Notes under the pieces: model-generated | Databases searched by the model: none | What the model saw: the letters and a program-made list of their open reading frames with translations, nothing else | Told to the model about the DNA's origin: nothing | Assembly: GCF_001592945.1 (NCBI RefSeq) | Contig: NZ_LRPB01000001.1 | Coordinates: 124,001 to 188,000 of the forward strand | Length of the DNA stretch: 64,000 bases | From: Roseivirga seohaensis | GTDB lineage: Bacteria > Bacteroidota > Bacteroidia > Cytophagales > Cyclobacteriaceae | Reading direction: 5' to 3' | Position numbers and translations under genes: made by a program | Shown: one piece after another, positions 32,838 through 42,892 of the stretch | Numbering within the stretch: position 1 is the first letter of the stretch | Layout of the letters: every line of letters begins with the position of its first letter

Positions 32838-35800
32838 CTACATATTCCTTCTATACTGGCCGCCTACTTCAAATAATGCCGAAGTAATTTGACCAAGTGA
32901 GCAATACTTACAAGCTTCCATCAATTCTTCAAAAATATTTTGATTCTGAACTGCTGCCGTTTGAATTTTCTTAATCAGTTCTTCTGCTTTATCTGCATTT
33001 CCTTTTTGAAGTTGCTCAAGCATTTTAATCTGATATTCTTTCTCTTCAGGCGTAGCACGAATCACCTCTTTTGGTAAAACAGTTGGTGAGCCTTTTGAAC
33101 TCAAGAAAGTGTTCACCCCAATAATTGGGAATTCACCCGTATGCTTTAGCGTTTCATAGTAAAGTGATTCTTCCTGAATTTTCCCTCGCTGGTACATGGT
33201 TTCCATAGCGCCCAAAACGCCTCCACGTTCCGTAATTCTATCGAACTCTAAAAGAACAGCCTCTTCTACTAATTCGGTCAGTTCTTCAATAATGAACGAC
33301 CCTTGCAGTGGGTTTTCGTTGGTAGCCAAACCTAGCTCTTTATTGATAATCAACTGAATGGCCATTGCCCTACGCACCGACTCCTCGGTTGGAGTGGTAA
33401 TGGCCTCATCATAAGCATTGGTATGCAAAGAGTTACAGTTGTCGTAAATCGCATACAAAGCCTGAAGTGTAGTTCTGATATCATTGAAATCAATTTCTTG
33501 CGCATGCAACGAACGACCCGAAGTTTGAATATGATATTTTAGCATTTGCGCCCTAGCATTTGCACCATACTTCTGCTTCATGGCTTTCGCCCAAATTCTT
33601 CTGGCTACACGTCCAATCACCGCATATTCAGGATCAATTCCATTCGAGAAGAAGAAAGATAGGTTCGGCCCGAACTTATCAATGTCCATTCCGCGGCTCA
33701 AGTAATACTCTACATAAGTGAAGCCATTCGCCAAAGTAAAGGCCAATTGTGAAATTGGATTTGCGCCCGCCTCGGCAATATGATAACCCGAAATGGATAC
33801 GGAATAGAAGTTTCTTACATTCTTATCGATGAAATATTGCTGAACATCACCCATCAAACGAAGGGCAAATTCAGTAGAGAAAATACAAGTATTTTGCGCT
33901 TGGTCTTCTTTTAGAATATCGGCCTGAACCGTACCTCGCACTACAGAAAGTGTTCTGGTTTTAATTTCTTGGTAAACATCGGCAGGTAAAACCTGATCGC
34001 CCGTAACGCCCAAAAGCATCAGCCCCAAACCATCATTTCCTTCAGGAAGCTCGCCTTGGTATTGTGGACGCGTTACGCCTTTCTTTTTATAAATTGCTTT
34101 GATTTTTTCTTCAACCTCAGCTTCCAATCCATTCTCCTTGATGTAAATCTCACATTGTTGATCAATGGCGGCATTCATAAAAAAGCCTAACAACATTGGC
34201 GCAGGGCCATTGATGGTCATTGAAACAGATGTGGTTGGATCAGACAAGTTGAAGCCTGAATACAGTTTTTTGGCATCGTCTAGGCAGCAAATGCTTACGC
34301 CAGAGTTACCAATTTTACCATGAATATCTGGTCGATAACCTGGGTCGTTTCCGTAAAGGGTTACTGAATCGAAAGCCGTAGATAGACGCGCTGCTGGCAT
34401 TCCTAAACTTACATAATGGAAACGTCTGTTGGTTCTTTCTGGCCCGCCTTCACCCGCAAACATACGCGTTGGGTCTTCGCCTTCTCTTTTGAAAGGATAG
34501 ATTCCGGCAGTATAAGGGAATTCGCCCGGTACATTCTCTTGCAACGACCACCTTAGAATATCTCCCCAACTTCTGAATTTTGGCAAAGACACTTTAGGCA
34601 CTTGCGTGTGAGAAAGCGACTCCGTATGTGTCTTGATTTTAATTTCTTTGTCACGAACCTTGAAAGAGTAAACAGGGTCGGTATAGGTTTTCTTTTTCGC
34701 TTCCCACTCTTCAATCATAATCCAATTTCTTGGATCAAGATCTAATTTAACGGTTTCGTAAGTTTCTTGTAAGCCTTTAATCAATCGGTCGCGATCGGCA
34801 ATGGTCGAATTTTTGAGCGTTTCCATTGAGGTGTGTAAACCGTAAAGTTTATCGGCCACTTCAGCTTGGTTTAACGCCCACTCATCGTAGGAACGATTTG
34901 ACTCGGAAATCTCTGAAAGGTAACGCGTTCTATGTGGAGGAATCACGAAGATCTTCTCCGACATCTCATTGGTAATCTCAAAGGTAGATTCCAGTTTAGC
35001 GCCTGTTTTTTCTACCACTTTATCCATGATTACACGGTAAAGCGAATTCATTCCTGGGTCGTTAAACTGTGAAGCGATGGTGCCATAAACTGGCATATCA
35101 TCCACCTTAGCAGACCACAGTCCGTGGTTACGTTGAAATTGTTTTTTAACATCACGCAGTGCATCTAACGCACCACGTTTGTCGAATTTATTGAGGGCAA
35201 TCACATCGGCAAAATCGAGCATGTCGATTTTTTCCAACTGTGTTGCCGCACCGTACTCTGGCGTCATCACATAAAGCGATACATCAGAGTGGTCCAGTAT
35301 TTCAGTGTCGGACTGACCAATACCAGAAGTTTCTAAAATAATAAGGTCGTACTGAGCGGCTTTTAAGATTTGAACCGCTTCGCGAACGTGCTTTGAAAGT
35401 GCCAAATTCGATTGACGAGTGGCCAGCGAACGCATATAAACACGCGAATTGTTAATTGAATTCATTCGAATTCTATCGCCTAAAAGTGCTCCGCCTGTTT
35501 TTCTTTTCGAAGGATCTACCGATACAATAGCGATAGTTTTATCTTCAAAGTCCATTAAGAACCTGCGTACTAATTCATCAACCAAAGATGATTTTCCAGA
35601 GCCACCTGTTCCTGTAATTCCAAGAATAGGCGTTTCAACCTTATCTGCCATGGTGTGCACCTTGTCCATTTCGCTTTTCGATTCTTCAGGGAAATTTTCC
35701 GCAGCAGAGATCATTCGCGCAATAGACTTGATGTTCTTTTCTACGATATGATCTACTTCATCCGTCAGGTTTTCTCCAGTAGGAAAATCGCACTGCTGCA

Positions 35801-36218
35801 CCATGTCGTTAATCATGCCTTGCAAACCCATTTTACGTCCATCATCTGGAGAGTAAATTCGGGTAATGCCGTAATCCATCAATTCTTTAATTTCTTCTGG
35901 CAGAATTACACCTCCACCTCCACCGAAAATCTTAATGTGACCAGCACCTTTTTCCTTCAATAAATCGTGCATGTATTTGAAGTACTCCACGTGCCCACCT
36001 TGGTAAGAAGTCATGGCAATCGCCTGAGCATCTTCTTGAATGGCAGTATTCACTACTTCTTCTACACTTCTATCATGCCCCAAATGGATTACCTCACAGC
36101 CAGTGGCTTGAATGATTCTCCGCATAATGTTGATTGCTGCATCGTGGCCATCGAAAAGGGAGGCGGCTGTTACTAATCTTACTTTATTTTTGGGTTTGTA
36201 TGGTGCTACTTCTTGCAT
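32838..36218 (-). CDS. icmF: Fused acyl-CoA mutase with G-protein chaperone (IcmF)
   Basis: Cytoplasmic coenzyme-B12-dependent mutase of 1126 residues with three modules. The cobalamin-binding domain (about 10-145) carries the base-off motif DGHD with His25. A MeaB-like GTPase (about 195-410) carries Walker [10 protein letters not shown] (203-211) and NKFD. The acyl-CoA mutase barrel (about 540-1126) includes [19 protein letters not shown] and [14 protein letters not shown]. This order (B12, G-protein, mutase) is IcmF, not MutA/MutB. It interconverts isobutyryl- and butyryl-CoA or related acyl-CoAs; the substrate-deciding residues could not be assigned with certainty. It has no obvious operon partner and no B12 riboswitch upstream. 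Confidence 0.95.
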   Translation of the reverse strand: MQEVAPYKPKNKVRLVTAASLFDGHDAAINIMRRIIQATGCEVIHLGHDRSVEEVVNTAIQEDAQAIAMTSYQGGHVEYFKYMHDLLKEKGAGHIKIFGGGGGVILPEEIKELMDYGITRIYSPDDGRKMGLQGMINDMVQQCDFPTGENLTDEVDHIVEKNIKSIARMISAAENFPEESKSEMDKVHTMADKVETPILGITGTGGSGKSSLVDELVRRFLMDFEDKTIAIVSVDPSKRKTGGALLGDRIRMNSINNSRVYMRSLATRQSNLALSKHVREAVQILKAAQYDLIILETSGIGQSDTEILDHSDVSLYVMTPEYGAATQLEKIDMLDFADVIALNKFDKRGALDALRDVKKQFQRNHGLWSAKVDDMPVYGTIASQFNDPGMNSLYRVIMDKVVEKTGAKLESTFEITNEMSEKIFVIPPHRTRYLSEISESNRSYDEWALNQAEVADKLYGLHTSMETLKNSTIADRDRLIKGLQETYETVKLDLDPRNWIMIEEWEAKKKTYTDPVYSFKVRDKEIKIKTHTESLSHTQVPKVSLPKFRSWGDILRWSLQENVPGEFPYTAGIYPFKREGEDPTRMFAGEGGPERTNRRFHYVSLGMPAARLSTAFDSVTLYGNDPGYRPDIHGKIGNSGVSICCLDDAKKLYSGFNLSDPTTSVSMTINGPAPMLLGFFMNAAIDQQCEIYIKENGLEAEVEEKIKAIYKKKGVTRPQYQGELPEGNDGLGLMLLGVTGDQVLPADVYQEIKTRTLSVVRGTVQADILKEDQAQNTCIFSTEFALRLMGDVQQYFIDKNVRNFYSVSISGYHIAEAGANPISQLAFTLANGFTYVEYYLSRGMDIDKFGPNLSFFFSNGIDPEYAVIGRVARRIWAKAMKQKYGANARAQMLKYHIQTSGRSLHAQEIDFNDIRTTLQALYAIYDNCNSLHTNAYDEAITTPTEESVRRAMAIQLIINKELGLATNENPLQGSFIIEELTELVEEAVLLEFDRITERGGVLGAMETMYQRGKIQEESLYYETLKHTGEFPIIGVNTFLSSKGSPTVLPKEVIRATPEEKEYQIKMLEQLQKGNADKAEELIKKIQTAAVQNQNIFEELMEACKYCSLGQITSALFEVGGQYRRNM

Positions 36219-36270
36219 AAAATGGTGTTCTAAGCTATTGGATTGCGAATTTAAGCAAAAGCCGTGAGTT

Positions 36271-36288
36271 TCCTAACAGTTGTTAGGA
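36271..36288. promoter_or_regulatory. Palindromic operator candidate upstream of icmF
   Basis: TCCTAAC-AGTT-GTTAGGA is a perfect 7-base inverted repeat with a 4-base spacer, 53-70 bases before the icmF start codon. A TAAATTCG box at 36246-36253 (one mismatch to the -7 consensus, minus strand) would place the palindrome over the -33 region, where a repressor could act. The shape is seen; the regulatory role is inferred. Confidence 0.45.
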
Positions 36289-36356
36289 GGAATGGAGAAC
36301 TGTGTCTTTGCGAATGAAATGATAGAGTAAAACATCTATCAAGAACTGAAATAGCA

Positions 36357-38543
36357 TCACTTCTCTAGTTCTTTCAAAGCCTTTTGGTTGATGTCGTCTT
36401 TAATGCCATCCAGAATATTCTGGATTTCACGGTCTGTTAATCGCCAACTCAAAGAAGCACGGTTCGATTTCTGATTTTGGTATTCAAATTCAACACGCCT
36501 TAAATGGCTTCCGTAGTCAGATGAAATCATATCGAAGCGCTGTTCGTTTTTAATGGTCTGAATTTGATCCCAGCTTCTCACTGCACCTTGAATAGGGGAA
36601 ATGAATTTCTGAACTAAGTTCTTTGAATGATCTTCTTCCACTGGAGGCTCTTTGCTTGAGTCTCGGATGGTAATCATCACCACTTCCGAAGTATTCTCTT
36701 TGATCCAATCTTTAAAAACATGCAGAAATGTGGTGGCATCAGAAATTCCGTAATTATCGGAAATCCCAGCATCAGCAATACTCATTTTGGGAGTAGTAGG
36801 CAAAGATATAGAAGGAGAAAAATACGGAAATGTAGCACTCATTCGCAAAGCGGTTAAAAATCTTAGGCTATCGGGCTGATGTTGAGCCAAAAGCAAATTA
36901 AAGTCTACTCCTTGAATTTTTGAATGATCTTTATTTGCGCCTGTATTAAAAAATGCGGTCGGATGAGGAGAAACATACAGTTTTCGTCCATCATTTGTAA
37001 TGGTTGAACCTACAATTAGCAAAGGGATTTCTGCATTATATTCTGGCGCTCGATAGGCAGAAATAGGCCGATCCAATAAGCCATGGAGGTTAGATTTTAG
37101 TCGCTGTTCAAACTCATAACCCCTTTCTTTTTTATACTTGAACCCACCGTATTCAAAGCTTCTGAACTTCACGAAAAGGTCGTTTACCAGTAGGGTGAAA
37201 ATAACGGGATTGAGCACATCTTTACTTATATCGACCAAATGCTCATGGGCTTGTGGATTCAAATTCTTCCAGGCTAATTCTCGGTAAAAAGCAGCTCCAA
37301 ACAATCCTCCCGAAGCCCCAGTAATCATAAAGGTGTTATTCATTAATTCACCTTCAAATACAGAATCGGCATGTTGTAGCACATTGGTCGTCCATAATGC
37401 CGAACGCTGCCCTCCACCGCTCACCGTTACCAACACCATTTTAGGTTTTTCCTCCTTAAACTTTGCTTTCCAATTTTCAAGCACCTTAAGCATATATTCT
37501 TTGGAGGCCTCTACATTTTGCTCAGAAGCATATTCTTGAAGATTTTCTAACTTATATTCAGCCGGAGCACTCTCATAATTTAGACCATAAGCTGGATACT
37601 GATAGCTAAGAAAATCCGTAGCAAACACAATGTTCAGCAGTATAAATACGCCTACAATTCCACTGATAATCCATGACCTAAACCAAAAGCTTAAAGCCCC
37701 CGTAAGCATCACAATCATTGTAAGCAAAAGCACTCCAGAAGCTGCTGCTGGTATTTGAAAAATGGCTACGTCTTGAAAAAGCCCCAGACCAAAAATGATC
37801 AAAAGCACCAGTGATTCTATGATAATGGCATTTCGTTGATTCTGAAGAAAGACCCTTAAGATTGCCATTCTATCATAATATTCCTCGAAGCGCCTGGTAG
37901 AATAAAACTTAAAATTAAGGCTCAAATAATAATTCACCTTCACCCTACTTCTTCTCAAAGATTGTAATTTTCTAAAGGCTTTGAGTTTTTGACTGTTGGT
38001 TCTTTTTATTTTTAGTTGCTGATTAATTCCCAATACCTTAAAAATATCTCGATTGGTTTTAAAGAAGTAGGCAAACAGGAAAATCAAAAAGGCAATACAT
38101 CCCAACAACACTCCAGCTACTTTAATCGCAATTCCTTGACCAGCTCCTCCTCCTGCATCGTGTTGAAACTGGATTATTTTAATCACATAAAACACCAAAA
38201 AGCTAAAAGGAATTATGGAGTTATTAATGCAAAAATGAGCCAAAGGTTTGGGTAAAGTACCCAGAAAAGGAAACCTGAACCCGTCTAGAATATAGCTGGT
38301 AATATTAAAGGCCATGCCAAATCCAGCCACAGCTATACCCATGATAAAAAAGCCCCAAATGGAAACTTCATCTAAATAAACAGGATCTAAAAACAGATAT
38401 GGTATTCCTAAATTTTCGCCAAAACTGCCTCCTACTGACGAAAACAAAATGAACCAGTACACCAATAAAAATTGGTTGTATTTAATATGTACAACCAGTA
38501 GTTGCACAGGAAAACTGGACCATATCTTCTTTAATATTTTCAA
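36357..38543 (-). CDS. Membrane-embedded patatin-like phospholipase
   Basis: A 728-residue protein with about eight to nine hydrophobic segments in the first 310 residues and a cytoplasmic or periplasmic patatin domain after residue 365. The catalytic elements are the oxyanion hole GGGQR (about 374), the nucleophile serine in GASGG (about 410), and the Asp of ADAGISDNYG (about 590), an acceptable DG-A variant. It would hydrolyse acyl esters of membrane lipids. Its ATG directly follows the stop of the methyltransferase gene, so the two are co-transcribed. Fusion of a multi-helix membrane region to patatin is uncommon outside Bacteroidota. Confidence 0.87.
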   Translation of the reverse strand: MKILKKIWSSFPVQLLVVHIKYNQFLLVYWFILFSSVGGSFGENLGIPYLFLDPVYLDEVSIWGFFIMGIAVAGFGMAFNITSYILDGFRFPFLGTLPKPLAHFCINNSIIPFSFLVFYVIKIIQFQHDAGGGAGQGIAIKVAGVLLGCIAFLIFLFAYFFKTNRDIFKVLGINQQLKIKRTNSQKLKAFRKLQSLRRSRVKVNYYLSLNFKFYSTRRFEEYYDRMAILRVFLQNQRNAIIIESLVLLIIFGLGLFQDVAIFQIPAAASGVLLLTMIVMLTGALSFWFRSWIISGIVGVFILLNIVFATDFLSYQYPAYGLNYESAPAEYKLENLQEYASEQNVEASKEYMLKVLENWKAKFKEEKPKMVLVTVSGGGQRSALWTTNVLQHADSVFEGELMNNTFMITGASGGLFGAAFYRELAWKNLNPQAHEHLVDISKDVLNPVIFTLLVNDLFVKFRSFEYGGFKYKKERGYEFEQRLKSNLHGLLDRPISAYRAPEYNAEIPLLIVGSTITNDGRKLYVSPHPTAFFNTGANKDHSKIQGVDFNLLLAQHQPDSLRFLTALRMSATFPYFSPSISLPTTPKMSIADAGISDNYGISDATTFLHVFKDWIKENTSEVVMITIRDSSKEPPVEEDHSKNLVQKFISPIQGAVRSWDQIQTIKNEQRFDMISSDYGSHLRRVEFEYQNQKSNRASLSWRLTDREIQNILDGIKDDINQKALKELEK

Positions 38544-39710
38544 TTACTTTTCTTTACGCGTTCCTGCATATAATTCATACTCTAGCAAACGTGAGTCGAT
38601 TTTTGCATTGTAAAACTCTATCCTTCTCTTGGTACGTAAACCTATTCGTTTGGCCAAGTCTAAATTTCCGGTAAACACATAGCCCATGTACCCTTTACAC
38701 TGTTGTTTGAAAAAGTCGCCAATGGCAGAGTAGATTTCTTCCAAGTCTTTATCGGCCCCAAGTCGTTCTCCATATTCGGGGTTGAACATTACTACACCTG
38801 TTTCTTCAGGAATTTCAGTTTCTCTAAAATCACAAACCTGAAAATCTATTAAGTGATCAACACCCGCGGTTCGAGCATTCATTTTAGCGGCTGTAACCGC
38901 ACTACTACTCAAGTCTGATGCAATAATTTTAAAGTCGAGCTGGTTTTTACGCTGCAACTCTGCCAAACGTATATAACCTTGCCATGAGTCTTCGCTATAG
39001 CCGTTAATATGCATAAAACCGAAGTTTTCGCGGAACAAACCCGGGGCGGTATTGGTGGCTAGCAAAGCTGCTTCAATGGCCAAAGTGCCACTTCCACACA
39101 TTGGGTTTACAAAGGTGCTCTTCCTATCCCAATTACTGGCAATGATGGCCGAGGCCGCCAAAGACTCAATCATTGGCGCCTTTCCTGGTATTTTTCTATA
39201 ACCATGCTTGGCAATAGTTTGCCCTGAAGTATCGAAGTAAACACGCACTTTGTCCTCTTTCCAGTATAAATGAATAACAGCCCCATCTCTATCTGAACCT
39301 GAGTCTGGGCGTTTGCCCGTTTTCTTTACAAATCGATCAGCAATAGCGTCTTTCGCTCTTAGGTTGGCAAACCGATCATCTGTAATGGTGTCATTCTTTA
39401 CATAAGAGGTAATCGAAAAGTAATCATCTGTGTCGAAATATTCTTCCCAAGGAATCTTGGACAGTTCTCTGTAGAGCTCATCCGCATTTTTCGCTCTAAA
39501 TCTTCTGATTTGAAAAAGCACCCGCCCTGCAGTACGCAAAAACATATTGAGCTTTAAACAATCGTCCATAAAGCCGTTTACTTCTACTTCTGTAATACTC
39601 TGGCTTTCAATTTTAAAGCCTAGCGCTTCAATTTCTTGAGCAAGCCAAGGGCTTTGTTTTGGAAAACAAGTGACAACAATTTGACTGGGGTAAGGGAATA
39701 CTTGACTCAT
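38544..39710 (-). CDS. rlmL: THUMP-domain rRNA/RNA N2-guanine methyltransferase
   Basis: Class I SAM-dependent methyltransferase with an N-terminal THUMP domain (about residues 40-160). The methyltransferase part has the SAM loop FVNPMCGSGTLAIEAALLA and the catalytic NPEYGERLG, a variant of the NPPYGERLG found in the first half of RlmL. At about 388 residues it lacks the second (RlmK) methyltransferase half, so it corresponds to the short RlmL/YcbY-type enzymes that modify 23S rRNA guanine. The start is at MSQVFPYPS; the frame extends to an ATG at 39740. It is followed without gap by the patatin gene. Confidence 0.88.
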   Translation of the reverse strand: MSQVFPYPSQIVVTCFPKQSPWLAQEIEALGFKIESQSITEVEVNGFMDDCLKLNMFLRTAGRVLFQIRRFRAKNADELYRELSKIPWEEYFDTDDYFSITSYVKNDTITDDRFANLRAKDAIADRFVKKTGKRPDSGSDRDGAVIHLYWKEDKVRVYFDTSGQTIAKHGYRKIPGKAPMIESLAASAIIASNWDRKSTFVNPMCGSGTLAIEAALLATNTAPGLFRENFGFMHINGYSEDSWQGYIRLAELQRKNQLDFKIIASDLSSSAVTAAKMNARTAGVDHLIDFQVCDFRETEIPEETGVVMFNPEYGERLGADKDLEEIYSAIGDFFKQQCKGYMGYVFTGNLDLAKRIGLRTKRRIEFYNAKIDSRLLEYELYAGTRKEK

Positions 39711-39896
39711 ATTGGCGTGAAGTACCGAAATTTTTAACAAATTATTCGACTTCGAGAAGATAGCTGATATAAAACTTATAAACCAGCGGTAATTACATCT
39801 AAAACTTGGGCAAGTTTCTTCGATAGAAATTCCAAATCTCTACTGTTTTCATCAATATCAATTGTATTTTTGACCCCTCATTTAAAGAATGGAATT

Positions 39897-40406
39897 ATGA
39901 AGACTTGGTTTACCTGTAAGGTGAAATATATGAAGGAAGACGAGCAAGGTCGCACCAAAAGTGTGAGCGAAACGTATTTGGCCGATGCCCTTTCTTTTAC
40001 CGAAGCCGAAGCTAAAATTTATGAAGAAATTGGCCAACGTGTAATGGGCGAATTTCAAGTAACTGGCATAGCAAAAAGTAGGGTAACCGATGTTTTTGAA
40101 TACCCAGATGCTGATACATTCTTTAACTGCAAAGTAGTATACATGGCTGCAGATGCTGATTCTGGTAAAGAAAAGAAGATTTCTAACTTGATGATGGTAA
40201 CCGCCAGCGATGTAAAACAAGCTTACGAACGTATTCGCGAAAGCTTGAACAATATGTTGGTTACCTTTACCATTCCTGAAGTGAAGGAATCGCCAGTTTT
40301 GGAAATTTTCCATCATACAGCAGAGCAAAAAGTACCAGAAGGTTTTAAGCCTATTGCTGAAGTTCAGGGTTCACCAGAAGAAGACGAAGATGATGACGAA
40401 ATTTGA
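39897..40406 (+). CDS. DUF4494 protein
   Basis: A conserved Bacteroidota protein of about 169 residues, made of two similar halves: KTWFTCKVKYM...FTEAEAKIYEEI and FFNCKVVYMAADADSGKEKKISNLMMVTASDVKQAYERI. This internal duplication is visible by eye and is typical of DUF4494. The C-terminus is acidic (EEDEDDDEI). The start is placed at MKTWFTCKVK; an ATG at 39870 would add nine residues. Function unknown. The next gene overlaps its last codons. Confidence 0.82.
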   Translation: MKTWFTCKVKYMKEDEQGRTKSVSETYLADALSFTEAEAKIYEEIGQRVMGEFQVTGIAKSRVTDVFEYPDADTFFNCKVVYMAADADSGKEKKISNLMMVTASDVKQAYERIRESLNNMLVTFTIPEVKESPVLEIFHHTAEQKVPEGFKPIAEVQGSPEEDEDDDEI

Positions 40407-40650
40407 TCAAGTAAATCCCGCAGCTTTCAAGTGCTTAAGAGCCAAGTTAAAAAGTCAGGGCATCGAACTTCAAGGCATCAGTGGTTACCTTTCCAAAAAT
40501 GGAATTTCGCTCGATTTCGAGTATTCTGAAGCCGAAGAAAGCCTAAGCATTTCTAATTTGGAAGTGGGTTTTCCTGCCTCAATGATTGGCATGAACAAAG
40601 ACAAAGTACTCGGTATTTTGGAGAAGGCCATTTCTGAATGTAGAGGATAA
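40390..40650 (+). CDS. Small hypothetical protein overlapping DUF4494
   Basis: Not recognised. An 86-87 residue soluble protein beginning MMTKFDQVNPAAFKCLRAKLKSQG and ending in a helix (KVLGILEKAISECRG). The ATGATG start lies within the last codons of the DUF4494 gene in another frame, an overlap of about 17 bases, which indicates translational coupling. The SGNH hydrolase starts 3 bases after its stop. The three genes therefore form one operon. The frame has an earlier ATG at 40354 with no support. Confidence 0.68.
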   Translation: MMTKFDQVNPAAFKCLRAKLKSQGIELQGISGYLSKNGISLDFEYSEAEESLSISNLEVGFPASMIGMNKDKVLGILEKAISECRG

Positions 40651-40653
40651 AAG

Positions 40654-41430
40654 ATGAACAGCAAGTACATTTTTGGCGCACTGATTACCATTCCCCTGTT
40701 GCCAATTATGTACTTTCAAGGCAAAAGAATACGTGCCAGCGTGCCTTCTTTACCCGAAGCCAGAGGTACTGAAGGAACAGTCACATCATTCCCTTCTTCC
40801 GATCCACTTAAAATCATTGCCCTTGGCGAAAGTACCATTGCCGGGGTAGGTGTGAAAACACATGAGGAAGGCTTTACCGGAACTTTTGCCAATCACTTGG
40901 CCACTCAACTCAATACAAATATCGGCTGGAAGGTATATGCAAAAAGCGGCTATACTGCTAAACGCGTAACGGAAAGGTTAGTCCCGAAAATTAAAGAAAC
41001 AGAAGCCGACCTCCTTGTGGTTGGCCTTGGCGGAAACGATTCCTTTACTTTCAACAGCCCAAATCAGTGGGCAAAAGATATTGATGCATTGATTATCGCC
41101 TTGAAGAAAAAATTCGGAAATGCTCCGATTCTTTTCACCAGCATGCCCCCAATTAAGCTATTCCCTGCTTTTACCAGCCTCATTAAGTTTTCTATGGGGA
41201 ACTTGGTTGAAATGCTGGGCGAAAGGCTTGAGCAAACCATCGCCAAACATGAAAATGTTTTTTACGATGCCCAGAAAATCAGTTTTGAAAATTGGATCGA
41301 TAAAATAGATCCGTCTATGACCAGCGCGGATTTCTTTAGTGATGGTGTTCATCCTTCTAAACTTACTTATCAGGTTTGGGCAAAGGAAACCGCTAATTAT
41401 GTAGTTCAGAATTCGCTAATCAAGGCTTAG
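40654..41430 (+). CDS. SGNH/GDSL-family hydrolase
   Basis: A 258-residue esterase with an N-terminal signal anchor or cleavable signal (residues 5-21). Block I is IIALGESTIAGVG, in which GES carries the nucleophile serine in place of GDS; block III is GLGGNDSF; block V is DGVHPSKLTYQVWA with the catalytic Asp and His. It would hydrolyse acyl or acetyl esters outside the cytoplasm. It is the third gene of the DUF4494 operon and is followed by palindromic element D. Confidence 0.9.
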   Translation: MNSKYIFGALITIPLLPIMYFQGKRIRASVPSLPEARGTEGTVTSFPSSDPLKIIALGESTIAGVGVKTHEEGFTGTFANHLATQLNTNIGWKVYAKSGYTAKRVTERLVPKIKETEADLLVVGLGGNDSFTFNSPNQWAKDIDALIIALKKKFGNAPILFTSMPPIKLFPAFTSLIKFSMGNLVEMLGERLEQTIAKHENVFYDAQKISFENWIDKIDPSMTSADFFSDGVHPSKLTYQVWAKETANYVVQNSLIKA

Positions 41431-41450
41431 TTTCTACTATACTCTGAGAA

Positions 41451-41531
41451 AACCCTCCAAAAGTTATCTTTTATAGATTGAATGAAGCCATTAGCTCCTG
41501 CTGATCTAGGAACATCAACTTTTGGAGGGTT
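41451..41531. repeat. Interspersed palindromic element, copy D
   Basis: Left arm AACCCTCCAAAAGTT (41451-41465), 51-base interior, right arm AACTTTTGGAGGGTT (41517-41531). Arms and total length (81) are identical to copy B. It lies between the convergent SGNH and rarA genes, 21 bases after the SGNH stop. Part of its interior, read in reverse, resembles copy B (AGC-T/A-AATG...TTCAT). Confidence 0.88.
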
Positions 41532-41584
41532 CCGACTATTAGTGCAGAATACTAAAGTCTAATAGCTAGGTACTCAATACTACT

Positions 41585-42853
41585 TCAATACCCATACTTT
41601 TCTTTCCACATGGCTTGTAAGCGCTTGCGCATTTCTTCTTCGCGTGGGTTTTTACCCGGGTCGTACAGCTTAGTTCCTTTGATTTCGGCAGGCATAAATT
41701 CTTGGTTTACAAAGTTGCCAGGGAAGTCATGCGAGTATTTGTAGCCTTTGCCATAGCCCTCTTCCTTCATCAATTTGGTTGGCGCATTACGGATGGGCAG
41801 TGGCACTTGTAAATCGCCCGTTTGACGCACCAAAGCTTGGGCTTCATTTATGGCCATGTAGGCCGCATTACTTTTAGCAGAAGCCGCCAAATAAGTAACG
41901 CACTGTGACAAAATGATTCTTCCTTCCGGATAGCCGATCATGCTTACGGCCTGAAATGCATTGGTGGCAATCACCAAAGCAGTGGGGTTTGCATTGCCAA
42001 TATCTTCCGAAGCCAATATGACCAACCTACGGGCAATAAACTTGATGTCTTCACCGCCTTCAATCATTCTTGCTAAATAATACACCGCAGCATTAGGGTC
42101 GCTGCCGCGAATGGATTTGATGAATGCTGAAATGATATCGTAATGCTGTTCGCCCGATTTATCGTAAATAGCTACCCGCTGTTGCGCAATGTCGATTACT
42201 TTATCGTCTGTGATTTCTACTTCTTGGCCGCCAAGGTTTTCCACCACCAAATCGAGTAGGTTGAGCAGTTTTCTGGCATCGCCACCAGAAATACTAAACA
42301 GTGCTTGGGTTTCCTTTAAATGAATGGTTTTCTGGCTCAAAATCTTATCCTTCTCAATCGCGCTTTCCACCAAACGAAGCAGGTCTTCTTTAGAAAGTGC
42401 TTTGAGCGTATACACCTGCGACCGCGACAAAAGGGCCGAGTTAACCTCAAACGAAGGATTTTCTGTGGTGGCTCCAATTAAGGTAACATCTCCTTTTTCT
42501 ACCGCACCCAAAAGGGCATCTTGCTGCGACTTATTAAAGCGGTGAATTTCGTCAATAAAAAGAATGGTTTTCGATTGAAATTTTGCTCTTTGAATTACTT
42601 CTCTTATCTCTTTTACGCCAGAGCTGATGGCACTCAAAGGGATGAAAGGCGCTTTAACCGTATTCGCAATAATATTGGCGATGGTGGTTTTACCCACACC
42701 AGGAGGTCCCCATAGAATCATGGATGGAATTCCGCCCGACTCTATGGCCCTGCGCAAAACTCCGTTTTTCCCAACTAAATGTTCTTGACCAATCAGGTCG
42801 TCTAAGGTTTGGGGACGGATGCGTTCGGCAAGGGGTTTTTGAGACATTTCCAT
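41585..42853 (-). CDS. rarA: Replication-associated recombination protein A
   Basis: A 422-residue AAA+ ATPase (RarA/MgsA/WRNIP1). PLAERIRPQTLDDLIGQEHLVG opens the protein, Walker A is GPPGVGKTT (49-57), Walker B and the adjacent signature are LFIDEIHRFNKSQQDALL (about 98-115), and sensor 1 is GATTENPSFEVNSALLSR. The C-terminal helical tetramerisation domain is complete (ASEDIGNANPTALV, GYKYSHDFPGNFV). It acts at stalled replication forks, interacting with SSB. Single gene; element D follows its stop and element E precedes its start. Confidence 0.97.
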   Translation of the reverse strand: MEMSQKPLAERIRPQTLDDLIGQEHLVGKNGVLRRAIESGGIPSMILWGPPGVGKTTIANIIANTVKAPFIPLSAISSGVKEIREVIQRAKFQSKTILFIDEIHRFNKSQQDALLGAVEKGDVTLIGATTENPSFEVNSALLSRSQVYTLKALSKEDLLRLVESAIEKDKILSQKTIHLKETQALFSISGGDARKLLNLLDLVVENLGGQEVEITDDKVIDIAQQRVAIYDKSGEQHYDIISAFIKSIRGSDPNAAVYYLARMIEGGEDIKFIARRLVILASEDIGNANPTALVIATNAFQAVSMIGYPEGRIILSQCVTYLAASAKSNAAYMAINEAQALVRQTGDLQVPLPIRNAPTKLMKEEGYGKGYKYSHDFPGNFVNQEFMPAEIKGTKLYDPGKNPREEEMRKRLQAMWKEKYGY

Positions 42854-42892
42854 GCAACGAAATTAGGAAGGTTATGTGAGAAGAGTGATGAC

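Noticed and set aside
36219-36356. Cobalamin riboswitch upstream of icmF
   Set aside because: The 138-base gap is too short and shows no B12-box sequence; only a 7-base palindrome stands out.
39882-40328. 148-residue open frame on the minus strand
   Set aside because: It is antisense to DUF4494, a recognisable conserved family with an internal duplication.
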